Source of the DNA: Fibrobacter sp. UWP2
Lineage (GTDB): Bacteria; Fibrobacterota; Fibrobacteria; Fibrobacterales; Fibrobacteraceae
DNA length: 64,000 nucleotides
Direction of reading: 5' to 3'
Assembly: GCF_900141705.1 (NCBI RefSeq)
Contig: NZ_FQYM01000005.1
Span: forward strand, 1 to 64,000
Shown here in pieces: positions 7,615 through 16,418 of the stretch. The position numbers were made by a program, and so were the translations under genes. The number at the start of each line of letters is the position of its first letter. Positions within the stretch are counted from its first letter, which is position 1. Under the pieces are notes generated by a model. The model worked only from the letters and a program-made list of their open reading frames with translations. It was not told the DNA's origin and did not search any database.

Positions 7615-8568
7615 ATGTTTTTCAGGAAACATCTGGGGCTTGTCTTTGGATTTGGAGTGGCGGCAGTTTCGCTTGCCATGGTCTGCCTTTCTACTCGTCC
7701 GCTTATCCCGTTGGTCGTTCAGGAACAGATTGAAGACGATCTTGAAAAATGCGGCGGTGAACTGAAAGAGGCCCGCTGTGCGGTAAGTGGCGAAGACGGC
7801 TGGATTTTCTTGCAGGAAAGCCTTGTCAATCTGGTGGTGGACTGGAAAGAAAACTTGAATTCTTTTGTCGCCTTCAATGATTCACTGGAAGCGCGTGGTA
7901 TCAAGTTGGTGGTCGTGCCTGTTCCGGACAAATTGCAAATCGAGGCGGAACATTATTCGGAAGAATTGTCGGGAGGGATTGTCGCCCCGCAATATGAGGA
8001 ATGGGTGGACGCTCTGCAAGACGAAGGTGTTGTCGTTATCGATGCGGTAGAGGAGTTTCTCGAAAAGAACGAGGAAACGCCCATGTTCGAGGCGTACGAA
8101 AGCCATTACACCAGCGCGGGCCGGCAGGTTCTTGCACAGATGATTGCCGATACCATCAACGAGATGGACTTGGATGTTCCGAGGGAAGAATGGTTCCTGC
8201 GCGATACGGTTGTTCCCGGTACCGGAAATCTTTATCACCTGAAGTACAATTCTTATCCTGATTACGATGTGCAGGTTTTAAAGACAGTGGATGCGGAAGG
8301 GAAACGCTACCGCGGATCCAAAGATGCTCCCATTGTGGTAATTGGCGACAGCAATGCCGATTTCGGCTGGAACAGTTCTTCTAACATTGGCGCCTACATT
8401 GCGCAGGCGACAGGGATAGAAACGTTTACGCGCAGCCGTATCGGTGGCGGAAACCTGGGCCCGACCTTGTTCAAGAACCGCTCGGAATTCCTGGAAGGCA
8501 AAAAGATGGTGGTCTGGGTGTTTGACGGCCGCGAACTTTACGGCGATTTCAGCATGCCGGAATTTTAG
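7615..8568 (+). CDS. AlgX/AlgJ-like SGNH hydrolase-fold protein, membrane-anchored
   Basis: A hydrophobic segment at residues ~7-30 anchors the protein or serves as signal sequence. The periplasmic part resembles the AlgX/AlgJ SGNH family, which acetylates exopolysaccharides: 'GEDGWIFLQES' near the start of the domain, 'VVVPVPDKLQIEA', 'MFEAYESHYTSAGRQVLA' (candidate catalytic His after 'YES') and the block-I-like 'VVIGDSNADFGWN' with the nucleophile Ser. An MBOAT acyl-transferase normally supplies acetyl groups, but none lies nearby, so the substrate is unknown. The gene starts 15 bases after the terminator run with no clear ribosome-binding site. Confidence 0.75.
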   Translation: MFFRKHLGLVFGFGVAAVSLAMVCLSTRPLIPLVVQEQIEDDLEKCGGELKEARCAVSGEDGWIFLQESLVNLVVDWKENLNSFVAFNDSLEARGIKLVVVPVPDKLQIEAEHYSEELSGGIVAPQYEEWVDALQDEGVVVIDAVEEFLEKNEETPMFEAYESHYTSAGRQVLAQMIADTINEMDLDVPREEWFLRDTVVPGTGNLYHLKYNSYPDYDVQVLKTVDAEGKRYRGSKDAPIVVIGDSNADFGWNSSSNIGAYIAQATGIETFTRSRIGGGNLGPTLFKNRSEFLEGKKMVVWVFDGRELYGDFSMPEF

Positions 8569-8651
8569 CTTTTTACGAAAATGGCGGTGGCGTGCGCCAT
8601 GGTGCCGTTGATTTGCGCCTTGCTGCTGCACCATTCGTGGCCGACGCGCGG
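8565..8651 (-). pseudogene. Possible in-frame remnant of a hotdog thioesterase after sufS
   Basis: Directly after the sufS stop codon (minus strand) the same frame stays open for 28 codons and reads 'VGHEWCSSKAQINGTMAHAT' before the next stop. This resembles the end of PaaI-type hotdog thioesterases, which often finish with an 'AHATA.F' strand. It lacks a start and the rest of a fold. It may be the tail of a decayed gene fused by deletion, or coincidence. Confidence 0.3.
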
Positions 8652-9893
8652 TTATGCGAACAGTCGGACGACTCTCTGGAGGCCTGCGACAAGGCGGTCG
8701 ATATCGCGCTTCAGGGTGTAGGCGCCAAAGCTCAGGCGGAGCGTGGCATCTACGCCGAAGCGGTCCATCACAGGCTGGGCACAGTGGTGCCCGCTACGCA
8801 CGGCCACGTTCTCTTCGTCTAGAATCATGGCGGCGTCGCCCACGGCAATCTCGCCGAGAGTGACACTCAAAAGGGCGCCGCGTTCCTTCGGGTTCCCGAG
8901 TACTTTCACCTGCGGGATTTTCGCAAGCTGTTCCAGCGCGTACTGCGTGATTTCTGCTTCGTGCCTGCGGATGTTTTCGATGCCCTTCTCGTTAATCCAT
9001 TCGATGGCTTTGCCGAGGCCGATGACTTCGGCAATCATGGGCGTGCCGGCCTCGAAGCGGGCGGGAACGTCGGCGTACGTTGTCTTTTCGAAGGTGACGT
9101 TCTTGATCATCTCGCCGCCGCCGTGCCAGGGGGGCATGCTATCCAGAACGTCGTACTTGCCGTAGAGCACGCCCACGCCTGTGGGGCCGTACATCTTGTG
9201 CCCGCTGAAGGCGAGGAAATCGCAGTCGAGTGCCTGCTCGTCAATCTTGATGTGGCTGGAACTCTGGGCGCCGTCAATCAGGATCTTTGCCTGCGGGGCG
9301 GCGGCGCGAACGGTCTTGATGATTTCTGCAATCGGGTTCACGGTGCCGACGGCATTGCTCACGTGTGTCACCGCGACCATCTTGGTTCGTGGGTTGAGCA
9401 AACCCGGGAGCTGTTCCAGGTCGAGGTCTCCGTCATCTTTCACGGGGATGACCCTGATCTTTGCGCCCTTCATCTCGGCGACGAGCTGCCAGCTCACGAT
9501 GTTCGCGTGGTGCTCGAGCCCGCTAATCAAAATTTCGTCGCCGGCCTCAAAGAACTTGCGCCCGTAACTCCACGCCACCAGATTGATGCTCTCGGTGGTG
9601 CCGCGTGTGAACACGATCTCGTCTTCGCTCTTGGCGTTCAAGAATTTGGCGACGCTTTTGCGGGTCGCCTCGAAGGCCTCGGTGGTGCGGGCGCTCAAGC
9701 GGTAAACGCCGCGCTTCACGGAGCTGTAGTGTTCGCGGTAAAAGTCGTCCATCACGCTAATGACGCACTCCGGTTTTTGCGTCGTGGCGGTGCTGTCCAA
9801 AAAGGCGAGGGGCTTAGGCTCCTTGTCGCCCGCGACAAGCATCGGGAATTCGCTGCGGATTTTTTCGGCGTCAAAAGTCATTGTTTGTGGCAT
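8652..9893 (-). CDS. sufS: Cysteine desulfurase, SufS type
   Basis: PLP enzyme that takes sulfur from cysteine for iron-sulfur cluster assembly. At 413 residues it is normal for SufS/CsdA. Visible are 'EDEIVFTRGTTESINLVAWS', the aspartate pair region 'ILIDGAQSSSHIKID', the PLP lysine in 'FSGHKMYGPTG', and the catalytic Cys in 'VRSGHHCAQP'. The usual 'LDNAATTQKP' reads 'LDSTATTQKP'. No sufBCD or sufU gene is next to it. The first Met (9893) or the fifth (9881) may be the start; neither has a clear ribosome-binding site, and an A/T-rich TATCTAAATTT just upstream hints at a very short leader. Confidence 0.93.
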   Translation of the reverse strand: MPQTMTFDAEKIRSEFPMLVAGDKEPKPLAFLDSTATTQKPECVISVMDDFYREHYSSVKRGVYRLSARTTEAFEATRKSVAKFLNAKSEDEIVFTRGTTESINLVAWSYGRKFFEAGDEILISGLEHHANIVSWQLVAEMKGAKIRVIPVKDDGDLDLEQLPGLLNPRTKMVAVTHVSNAVGTVNPIAEIIKTVRAAAPQAKILIDGAQSSSHIKIDEQALDCDFLAFSGHKMYGPTGVGVLYGKYDVLDSMPPWHGGGEMIKNVTFEKTTYADVPARFEAGTPMIAEVIGLGKAIEWINEKGIENIRRHEAEITQYALEQLAKIPQVKVLGNPKERGALLSVTLGEIAVGDAAMILDEENVAVRSGHHCAQPVMDRFGVDATLRLSFGAYTLKRDIDRLVAGLQRVVRLFA

Positions 9894-9984
9894 GCGCCAA
9901 ATTTAGATAAGTCGCGGGTCTGTTTGATGCCCCCGGTCACTGTCCTACCTGGATTTTCTTTAAAAATCGGTAATTTCGGGTGCT

Positions 9985-10024
9985 TTGTAAACCGCGGTTT
10001 ACAAGGGGGCGCGAAAAAGCGCCC
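9985..10024. repeat. Perfect 20-bp palindrome and adjacent GC hairpin
   Basis: TTGTAAACCGCGGTTTACAA (9985-10004) is a perfect palindrome, and GGGCGC-GAAAAA-GCGCCC follows at 10007-10024. They lie between the divergent sufS and FISUMP-protein genes. The TTGTAA...TTACAA ends echo the palindrome at the pflB promoter, so this may be an operator; no T run supports a terminator. Confidence 0.5.
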
Positions 10025-10083
10025 AATGGGGGGCGGTCCTGTAAATTTATGTTTTTTAGATAAATTACCCCCTTTTTCATTGC

Positions 10084-10109
10084 TATATTGAATTGTGACG
10101 AAAATCACA
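10084..10109 (+). promoter_or_regulatory. TATATT -10 with CRP-type box TGTGA-N6-TCACA
   Basis: A -10-like TATATT (10084-10089) is followed at once by TGTGACGAAAATCACA (10094-10109), an exact match to the core of the CRP/FNR-family recognition site known from other bacteria. Lying over the expected start point it would act as a repressor site for the FISUMP-protein gene at 10154. No good -35 is visible. Confidence 0.5.
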
Positions 10110-10153
10110 TTCGGTTTGGGACTTGGGTGAAATTCGTTAAAAAAGGAAATTTG

Positions 10154-11551
10154 ATGAAAAGTTTGTTTGCGGGTTTGTTTTTGTGCGCCGGGCTTGTTGC
10201 TGCCCCGGCTGCCTTTGCACAAGATTCTTTGCACGAGGCGATTGATTCCGGCGACCTGGCCACCGCCAAAAAGATGGTGAAGAACGGCGAGATAGAGGAA
10301 ATCTATTGCGGAAAGTTGTCTGCAAACGATGCCGTGAGCGTTTACGAAAAGATCTTTAAGCAAATGCCCGACGAGAGCTTTGCGGCGTGCCCCAACCAGT
10401 TCGCCTACGGTTACGGAGCCAAGGTTTGCGCAAACGCGAAGGCGCTCAACGCCTGCACCGAGGTGGTCACGCACTTGCTCAACGAGTCCACCGCTGGCAA
10501 CACCAATGCGCTCGATGCGCTCGACAAGGTCGCCAAAGCGGCGCTCAAGACCAAGGCCTTTGCAAAGCCCGTCAAGGAGAAGGTCGATACTACCATGTGG
10601 GTCGCCTGCCCCAAAAAGGGCAAGGCGAGGGAGGAATGCCTCGCCGAGTGCATTGCCCAGGCCGACTCCATGTACGACGTGGCGCACAAGCTCTCTTGCC
10701 CCACCAAGCCCGAGCATTACATTGAGACGAACATCACGGTGACCAAGCCCTCGCCGCTCTACGAAAAGCTTTTGACAGGCCTCAAGGAGGGCTACTGGAA
10801 GTCACCCATGTCGGTGGCCGAGCGTTTTGCCAAGCTCATGCAGGCAAACGCGAAGGCGCTCGCGATTCCCGATTCGGCGATTCCCTCGGTCAAGTACGTG
10901 GCGCATTGGGCAGAATCGCACAAGGCCGATTCCACGGCGCTCCCGGGCGGCCAGCTGTTCCGTTTTTGCACGGCGTGGCAACCGCAGGTCGACTCCGTTT
11001 TGGCGGCGCTGGAATTCGAGAACCGCTGCCCGGTGTTCGAGTCGTTTACCGACCCGCGCGACGGCCAAACGTACAAAGTAAAAGAGATCAACGGTACCAA
11101 GTGGTTTGTGCAGAACCTGAATTTTGCCGTAGAAGAGTCTTCTATGTGCTATGACCGCGAAGACGACAACTGCAAGGTGTTCGGTCGCCTGTACACGCAG
11201 ACCGCGGCAAGGGAAGCCTGCCCGGAGGGGAGCCGCCTTGCGACCGATGCCGACTGGAAGATGTTGGAGGTGTATGCGGGCGGTGCCAGTGATGCCGCGG
11301 TAAAGCTGCGCAGTAACGGTAGCGACGATTACGCGTTCACGGCGATGTTCGGCGGCTACGCCAACAAGAATGGAATTTCGACGACGGTAGGCGAAGGCGC
11401 CTACTTTTGGACGGAGAAGGCCGACGGTGACAAGCGCGGCACGGCTCGTTCGATGTTCAGTACCGACAAAGAGGTCTCGTCCATTTCTGTGGACAATAAG
11501 TTCTTCCTTTCGGTGCGTTGCATTGTAGTGGAGCCTGGTGACAGGAACTAG
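10154..11551 (+). CDS. Secreted protein with C-terminal FISUMP (TIGR02145) domain
   Basis: ATG 10154 has a ribosome-binding site (aaaaagga) and begins a clear signal peptide (MKSLFAGLFLCAGLVAAP, cleavage near 'AFA|Q'). Residues ~25-310 are cysteine-containing and helical with no family I recognise. The last ~150 residues are the Fibrobacter succinogenes major paralogous domain: 'FTDPRDGQTYKVKEINGTKWFVQNLNF', 'ACPEGSRLATDADWKMLE', 'AYFWTEKADGD', 'FFLSVRCI'. The domain is extracytoplasmic and of unknown function, related to formylglycine-generating-enzyme/lectin-like folds as far as the W/R pattern suggests. The CRP-type box upstream suggests catabolite or redox control. Confidence 0.88.
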   Translation: MKSLFAGLFLCAGLVAAPAAFAQDSLHEAIDSGDLATAKKMVKNGEIEEIYCGKLSANDAVSVYEKIFKQMPDESFAACPNQFAYGYGAKVCANAKALNACTEVVTHLLNESTAGNTNALDALDKVAKAALKTKAFAKPVKEKVDTTMWVACPKKGKAREECLAECIAQADSMYDVAHKLSCPTKPEHYIETNITVTKPSPLYEKLLTGLKEGYWKSPMSVAERFAKLMQANAKALAIPDSAIPSVKYVAHWAESHKADSTALPGGQLFRFCTAWQPQVDSVLAALEFENRCPVFESFTDPRDGQTYKVKEINGTKWFVQNLNFAVEESSMCYDREDDNCKVFGRLYTQTAAREACPEGSRLATDADWKMLEVYAGGASDAAVKLRSNGSDDYAFTAMFGGYANKNGISTTVGEGAYFWTEKADGDKRGTARSMFSTDKEVSSISVDNKFFLSVRCIVVEPGDRN

Positions 11552-11569
11552 GTGTTGTAAGGGGTAAAA

Positions 11570-12541
11570 ATGGTTGAGTTTTCGAGTAAGTTTGCGCCGA
11601 CATGTTCGCGTGACACTTGGGTGGAGCGTCAGGCGCTGCTCACCAAGGTCAGGGAGTTTTTTGGGAACAGGCACGTGCTCGAGGTGGAGTCGCCCACGCT
11701 TTCGCAGGCGGGCGGCACCGATCCGCAGCTGGACTACTTCGAGGTGGTCTCGGAGCCAACGCAGTTCATGATGACGAGCCCTGAGTTCCACATGAAGCGC
11801 CTGCTGGCCGCGGGCTTTGGCGACATATTCCAGATTACCAAGTCGTTCCGCCGAGACGAATTCGGTAGCCACCACAATAACGAGTTCAGCATGGTGGAGT
11901 GGTACCGCGTGGGCATGCCGCAAGAGCAGCTGATGGACGAGGTCGAGGCGCTGGTGAGCGAGATTACGGGCAAGCCTTTGAAGGCCCGCCGCACGCGCTG
12001 GATTGACGCCTTCAAGAATTACGCCGGCGTGGATCCGTTTTGCAAGGACTTGAACAACTTTGTGGAGACCTGCGAGTTCCACAACGTGCCCGTTCCCGAG
12101 AACACGGGCATGATGAGTCGCGAGGACTGGTGGGATTACCTGATGGTGTTCGTGGTGGAGCCCGCGTTGGCAAGCCACGGCCCCGAATTCATCTTGGACT
12201 ACCCGCCTTCTCAGGCGGCACTCGCGCAAACCTATGTTGACAAGGAAGGCCTCATTTGGGCAAAGCGCTTTGAACTTTTTGTAGACAAAGTAGAACTGTG
12301 CAATGGCTATACCGAACTTACCGATGCCGCCGAGCAGCGCCGCCGTTTTGAAGCGGATTTGAAAATCCGTCGCAAAATGGGCAAGCCGCTGCCGCCCGTG
12401 GATGAGCGTTTTTTGGCGGCTCTGGAATCGGGGATGCCCTCCTGCTCGGGCGTAGCGCTCGGTCTCGATCGCCTGTTCATGTTGGCGTTGGGCAAAAAGG
12501 AAATCGCCGACGTGATCCTCTTCCCGAGTCCCGTCGCGTAG
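11570..12541 (+). CDS. epmA: EF-P-(R)-beta-lysine ligase EpmA (truncated LysRS-like)
   Basis: Class II aminoacyl-tRNA-synthetase-like catalytic domain without the N-terminal tRNA-binding domain; 323 residues, as in E. coli EpmA (325). Motif 2 is 'ITKSFRRDEFGSHHNNEFSMVEWYR' and motif 3 is 'SGVALGLDRLFMLALGK'; 'MMTSPEFHMKRLLAAGFGDIFQI' is the EpmA/LysRS signature. EpmA attaches (R)-beta-lysine to elongation factor P to ease polyproline translation. Its partners efp and epmB are not in the window. It follows the FISUMP gene by 18 bases and may be co-transcribed. A fused LysRS-like ligase for another substrate is less likely. Confidence 0.9.
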   Translation: MVEFSSKFAPTCSRDTWVERQALLTKVREFFGNRHVLEVESPTLSQAGGTDPQLDYFEVVSEPTQFMMTSPEFHMKRLLAAGFGDIFQITKSFRRDEFGSHHNNEFSMVEWYRVGMPQEQLMDEVEALVSEITGKPLKARRTRWIDAFKNYAGVDPFCKDLNNFVETCEFHNVPVPENTGMMSREDWWDYLMVFVVEPALASHGPEFILDYPPSQAALAQTYVDKEGLIWAKRFELFVDKVELCNGYTELTDAAEQRRRFEADLKIRRKMGKPLPPVDERFLAALESGMPSCSGVALGLDRLFMLALGKKEIADVILFPSPVA

Positions 12542-12568
12542 TCGCCATGTGGCGACGGCTGCAAAAAA

Positions 12569-13084
12569 TTATTCCAGGATTTGTTCGAGAGCAGCGCGAA
12601 TGCGCTGCTCTTCGAGTATGCCCGCCTCGATCAGGACGATATCGTCTGTACCGTTGACCAGGTACGATACGGGTATCACCCGCGGGTTGCCGAGGGCGGT
12701 CATGAGTTCGTAATTCCAGTGCACCACGGTCCACGGCATTTTGTTGGCTGCCTTGAAGCGGGCTGCAGCTTTGAGGTTGTCGTCTTCGCTCACCATCAAA
12801 ATGTTGAGGCCCTTGGGCGAGAATTCCTCATGCAGCTTTTTGAGCACGGGCATCTCGGCCATGCAGGCGGGGCACCAGCTGGCGCTCAAAACAATCAGTG
12901 TGGCGTAGCCCTTTTCGCGGGCGTAGTCTGTTTTTTGCCCGCTCACGTCGAGGGCGGCGAAGTTTGCGACGGTCTTGGGCATTTCTTGGAACGGCCTGGT
13001 ATATTCCCTGTATTGGTAGTACAGGAATACCAGGAATATTAAACTCCCCAAAATGGCCAGTATTTTATAGGATTTTGACCACAT
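12569..13084 (-). CDS. Membrane-anchored thioredoxin-like protein (TlpA/redoxin type)
   Basis: An N-terminal transmembrane segment (~8-25, 'ILAILGSLIFLVFLYYQY') anchors a periplasmic thioredoxin domain with the active site 'SASWCPACMAEMPVL' (CPAC) and the cis-proline region 'RVIPVSYLV'. It would reduce or shuttle disulfides in periplasmic proteins, like TlpA/ResA. The length (171) is typical. No cytochrome-maturation genes lie next to it, so the target is unknown. It is convergent with epmA and divergent from pilT. Confidence 0.87.
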   Translation of the reverse strand: MWSKSYKILAILGSLIFLVFLYYQYREYTRPFQEMPKTVANFAALDVSGQKTDYAREKGYATLIVLSASWCPACMAEMPVLKKLHEEFSPKGLNILMVSEDDNLKAAARFKAANKMPWTVVHWNYELMTALGNPRVIPVSYLVNGTDDIVLIEAGILEEQRIRAALEQILE

Positions 13085-13136
13085 ATCCTATAAGAATTTA
13101 TTTTTTTTTTGGAATGTTTTAATTATATTCTGCAAT

Positions 13137-14204
13137 ATGGCATACAATATTCAAGATCTTCTGTCTGAAATGGTCAAACGCGGGGCTTCTGACTTGCATA
13201 TTACGGCTGGTGCGCCCCCGCTGATACGTCTTTCTGGTAAGTTGACCCCCATTGGTGAAGACAAGCTCAAACCGGACGAAACCATGAGAATGACCTACAG
13301 CTTGATGAACGAGCTGCAGAAAAAGTCCTTTGAACAGAACAAGGAGTGCGATTTCTCGTTCGGTATTGCGAACCTGGCCCGTTTCCGTGCCAACGCCTAC
13401 CTGCAGCGTGGTTGCGTTGCCCTCGCCTTGCGTATCATTCCTCTCGAAATCAAGACTTTCAAAGATTTGGGCCTTCCCAAGATCCTCGCCGAGTTCACGA
13501 CCCGCCCCTCGGGCCTTGTGCTGGTGACTGGCGCTACCGGTTCCGGTAAGTCGACGACGCTTGCTGCCATGATCGACAAAATCAACAAGGAACGCCACGA
13601 CCACATTTTGACAGTCGAGGACCCCATTGAATTTTTGCACAAGCACCAGGGTTGCATGATCAACCAGCGCGAAGTCGGCAGCGATACCAACAGTTTTGCC
13701 ATGGCCCTTAAGATGGCCCTCCGTCAGGATCCCGACGTGGTGCTCATCGGCGAAATGCGTGACAACGAGACCATGCGTTGCGCCTTGACCATCGCCGAAA
13801 CGGGTCACTTGGCCTTTGCAACCTTGCACACCAACTCTTGTGTGCAGACTATCAACCGTATTATTGACGCGTTCCCCAAGGGTGAACAGCAGACCGTGCG
13901 TACGCAGCTCAGCTTTGTGCTGCAGGGCGTTATATGCCAGACTCTTGTGCCCCGCATTGGCGGCGGCCGCGTGATGGCTTACGAGATTATGAACGTGACT
14001 CCGGGTATCCGTGCGCTTATCCGTGACGATAAGGTGCACCAGATCGAGTCCATGATCGAAATTGGTCAGAAGTTCGGCATGAACACCATGAACATGTGCC
14101 TGTGCGAGTTGGTGAAGAACCGCAAGGTGGACCGCTTTGAGGCCCTGGCACGCTCTCCGAGCCCGGACCAGCTGGAACAGTTGTTTGTGAAGGAAGGGGT
14201 CTAG
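13137..14204 (+). CDS. pilT: Type IV pilus retraction ATPase PilT
   Basis: A hexameric ATPase that powers pilus retraction at the inner membrane. Residues 1-355 match PilT along the length: 'MVKRGASDLHITAGAPPLIRLSGKL', Walker A 'GATGSGKSTT', Asp box 'ILTVEDPIEF', Walker B 'DPDVVLIGEMRD', His box 'TGHLAFATLHTN' and the PilT-specific C-terminal 'GIRALIRDDKVHQIES' (AIRNLIRE in others). Only 3 bases separate it from pilC. A TATATT-like -10 (ttatattctg) lies a few bases before the ATG, so the leader is very short. It is the intact counterpart of the two divergent PilT-like proteins at 30.2-32.8 kb. Confidence 0.96.
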   Translation: MAYNIQDLLSEMVKRGASDLHITAGAPPLIRLSGKLTPIGEDKLKPDETMRMTYSLMNELQKKSFEQNKECDFSFGIANLARFRANAYLQRGCVALALRIIPLEIKTFKDLGLPKILAEFTTRPSGLVLVTGATGSGKSTTLAAMIDKINKERHDHILTVEDPIEFLHKHQGCMINQREVGSDTNSFAMALKMALRQDPDVVLIGEMRDNETMRCALTIAETGHLAFATLHTNSCVQTINRIIDAFPKGEQQTVRTQLSFVLQGVICQTLVPRIGGGRVMAYEIMNVTPGIRALIRDDKVHQIESMIEIGQKFGMNTMNMCLCELVKNRKVDRFEALARSPSPDQLEQLFVKEGV

Positions 14205-14207
14205 TTT

Positions 14208-15410
14208 ATGGCAGAGTTCTTGTACAAAGCCCAGAACGCCCAGGGCAACAACTTTGAAGGTACGTTGGAGGCGCAGGACAAGGCCGAGGCCGAAGCCCTC
14301 TTGATGCGCCGTCGCTTGACGATTGTGAGCCTCAAAAAGAAGCCCAAGGAACTCAAGATCAAGATTGGCAACGGCATTAAGCACGAGGACCTCACGCGCT
14401 TTACGCGTATGTTCTCTTCGATGTGCTCCGCCGGTTTGCCGATGCTCCAGTGCTTGACAATTCTCGAGGAACAGTGCGAGAACCCCGAACTTAAGGCGGT
14501 TATCCACAAGGTGACGCAGTCCATTAACGGTGGTTCTTCGCTCGCCGATTCGCTTGCTTTGCACCCCAAGGTTTTTGACTCGTTGTATGTGAACATGGTG
14601 GCCGCCGGTGAAGCGGGCGGTATCCTTGAAGGGATTCTTGCGCGTTTGGCCGAGACCATGGAAAACAGTATGCGCTTGCGCCGTAAGGTCAAGAAGGCGT
14701 TGACGTATCCGGTCATGGTTATTATTGTCGGTATCCTTGTGGTGATCGCCCTTATGACGTTCGTGGTGCCGACCTTTGCCGAGCAGTTTGCCGCTTTGGA
14801 TGCCGAACTGCCTGCACCGACCCAGGTGGTGATGAACATCTCTGACTTTATACGCGACAATGGTGCCTTTTTGTTCATTGGCGTGGTGACTTTGATTGTG
14901 GGCTTTAAACTTGCTTTGAAGGTAAAGACCATAAAATTTGCCTTTGACAAACTGATGCTGAAGGTACCCAAAATAGGTGACCTGCAAATCAAGTCGTCCA
15001 CAGCGAGTTTCTCCAGAACATTGGGGACTCTTTTGAACGCCGGTGTGAGCGTGATGGATGCCTTGAAGGTGGTCGCCTCTACCGCCGGCAACATGGTGGT
15101 GGAGCAGGCAATCGGAAAAATTGCCATAGGCATTGCCGGTGGTAAGTCCATTGCGGACCCCATGCAGGAAGTAGGAATTTTCCCCCCTATGGTGATTCAA
15201 ATGACCGGCGTGGGTGAAAAAACAGGTAACTTGGGCGGCATGCTTTTGAAGCTAGCGGACTTTTATGACGAAGAAGTGGATGCCGCAGTGGATGCCGTCG
15301 TCAGTATGATTGAACCTTTGATCATCGTGTTCTTGGGCGGCGCCGTGGGCGGCCTCCTAATCGCTATGTATATGCCGATGTTCAGCATGAGCGACGCTGT
15401 CAAGGGCTAA
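14208..15410 (+). CDS. pilC: Type IV pilus inner-membrane platform protein PilC/GspF
   Basis: 400 residues with the two T2SSF domains of the PilC/GspF family. It starts 'MAEFLYKAQNAQGNNFEGTLEA'; each repeat has the hallmark 'FTRMFSSMCSAGLPMLQCLTIL' and 'FSRTLGTLLNAGVSVMDALKVV' with 'GEAGGILEGIL' and 'GEKTGNLGGMLLKLADFYDEEVD'. Three transmembrane segments are visible (~170-190, ~222-240 and ~375-395). It forms the platform on which PilB and PilT act. No pilB, pilM-Q or pilin gene is in the window, so the rest of the pilus cluster lies elsewhere. Confidence 0.95.
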   Translation: MAEFLYKAQNAQGNNFEGTLEAQDKAEAEALLMRRRLTIVSLKKKPKELKIKIGNGIKHEDLTRFTRMFSSMCSAGLPMLQCLTILEEQCENPELKAVIHKVTQSINGGSSLADSLALHPKVFDSLYVNMVAAGEAGGILEGILARLAETMENSMRLRRKVKKALTYPVMVIIVGILVVIALMTFVVPTFAEQFAALDAELPAPTQVVMNISDFIRDNGAFLFIGVVTLIVGFKLALKVKTIKFAFDKLMLKVPKIGDLQIKSSTASFSRTLGTLLNAGVSVMDALKVVASTAGNMVVEQAIGKIAIGIAGGKSIADPMQEVGIFPPMVIQMTGVGEKTGNLGGMLLKLADFYDEEVDAAVDAVVSMIEPLIIVFLGGAVGGLLIAMYMPMFSMSDAVKG

Positions 15411-15443
15411 TAAACTGCGTAATACTTCGTTACTCCCCCTCTC

Positions 15444-15574
15444 GCCGTAGGTTTAACTACGGCTTCGGGGGTCGTGGCCTCGTCTTACTTGTTTCTTACC
15501 CCTTGCTGAAAACTGCGCCTTGTCTCGCTAGGTTTTTAAATTCCCAAATTCCACATTTCACATTGTGAAATGTG
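15444..15574. repeat. Intergenic palindromes between pilC and pflA
   Basis: GCCGTAG-GTTTAA-CTACGGC (15444-15463) and a second inverted repeat with 11-bp arms CACATTTCACA/TGTGAAATGTG (15552-15574) that overlaps the pflA stop codon. The gap of about 150 bases has no gene. The second hairpin may end the pflA transcript, but no T run follows on either strand. Confidence 0.45.
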
Positions 15575-16328
15575 CGGTTTCGAGGATTCGCTTGGCGTTG
15601 GCGACGCGGTCGGCGGTAGGGGACTGTGTGTCCTTGAGGGCGTAGTCGATGCCGAGCTCGGTATACTTGCCTAGGGCAAAGGCGTGGTAGGGCAGCACGT
15701 CGACTCGCTTTACGTTGTTCAAAGTGCGAATGAAGTCGCGCGTCTTAATCAAATCTTCGTCGTGGTCGCTAATGCCGGGCACCAGCACGTGCCTTATCCA
15801 AATGGGTTTGTGAATCTCGTCGAGGTAACGGAAAAAGTCAATGATGTTCGCGTTGTCGTGACCGGTCAACTTGCGGTGGACCGCGGGGTCAATATGTTTG
15901 ATGTCGACTAGCAAAAGGTCGGTCACGGCGAGCAACTTTTGGAACTTCTCGAAGTTCGCGGCGTCTTTGTCGGCGCGCGTGAAGTTTACTCCGCTGGTGT
16001 CAACGCAGGTGTGTACACCCTGCGCTTTGGCGAGCGTAAAGAACTCGGTCAAAAAATCCATTTGCATTAGGGGCTCGCCGCCGCTCACGGTAATGCCGCC
16101 GTCCTTGCCCCAAAAGGTTTTGTAGCGGATTGCCTTGGCGAGCAGGTCCTCGGCGGTCAGGTGCATAATGCCGTCGTTCGTCTCGCCCGGCTTTGAGAAT
16201 TTCCAGGTCTCGGGGTTGTGGCAAAAGAGGCAGCGCATGGGGCAGCCCTGCAAAAACACGACAAAGCGGATGCCCGGTCCGTCGACCGAGCCGAACGATT
16301 CCAACTTGTTCACGTGTCCCAGAGTCAT
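15558..16328 (-). CDS. pflA: Pyruvate formate-lyase activating enzyme
   Basis: A radical-SAM enzyme that installs the glycyl radical on PflB. The SAM-cluster motif CX3CX2C is in 'LQGCPMRCLFCHNPETW', followed by 'DGGITVSGGEPLMQMDFL' (GGE motif). The start at 16328 ('MTLGHVNKLESFGSVDGPG') fits the family; the frame runs open 32 codons further upstream without family similarity. Length 256 (E. coli 246). No ribosome-binding site is obvious. The gene is on the same strand as pflB but separated from it by the lichenase gene in the opposite direction, so the two are transcribed separately. Confidence 0.95.
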   Translation of the reverse strand: MTLGHVNKLESFGSVDGPGIRFVVFLQGCPMRCLFCHNPETWKFSKPGETNDGIMHLTAEDLLAKAIRYKTFWGKDGGITVSGGEPLMQMDFLTEFFTLAKAQGVHTCVDTSGVNFTRADKDAANFEKFQKLLAVTDLLLVDIKHIDPAVHRKLTGHDNANIIDFFRYLDEIHKPIWIRHVLVPGISDHDEDLIKTRDFIRTLNNVKRVDVLPYHAFALGKYTELGIDYALKDTQSPTADRVANAKRILETAHFTM

Positions 16329-16418
16329 GTCGCAAAGATAGTAGTTTGCGCCCCGGGGGCGGATCCGTGGCCGAGCCATCCATATAAAAGCAAAGAAAAA
16401 ATGCGTTAAAAACATTTG

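Noticed and set aside
13119-15200. 693-residue minus-strand open frame opposite pilT-pilC
   Set aside because: It mirrors two certain genes codon by codon, with the His/Gln/Leu-rich composition typical of an antisense shadow.
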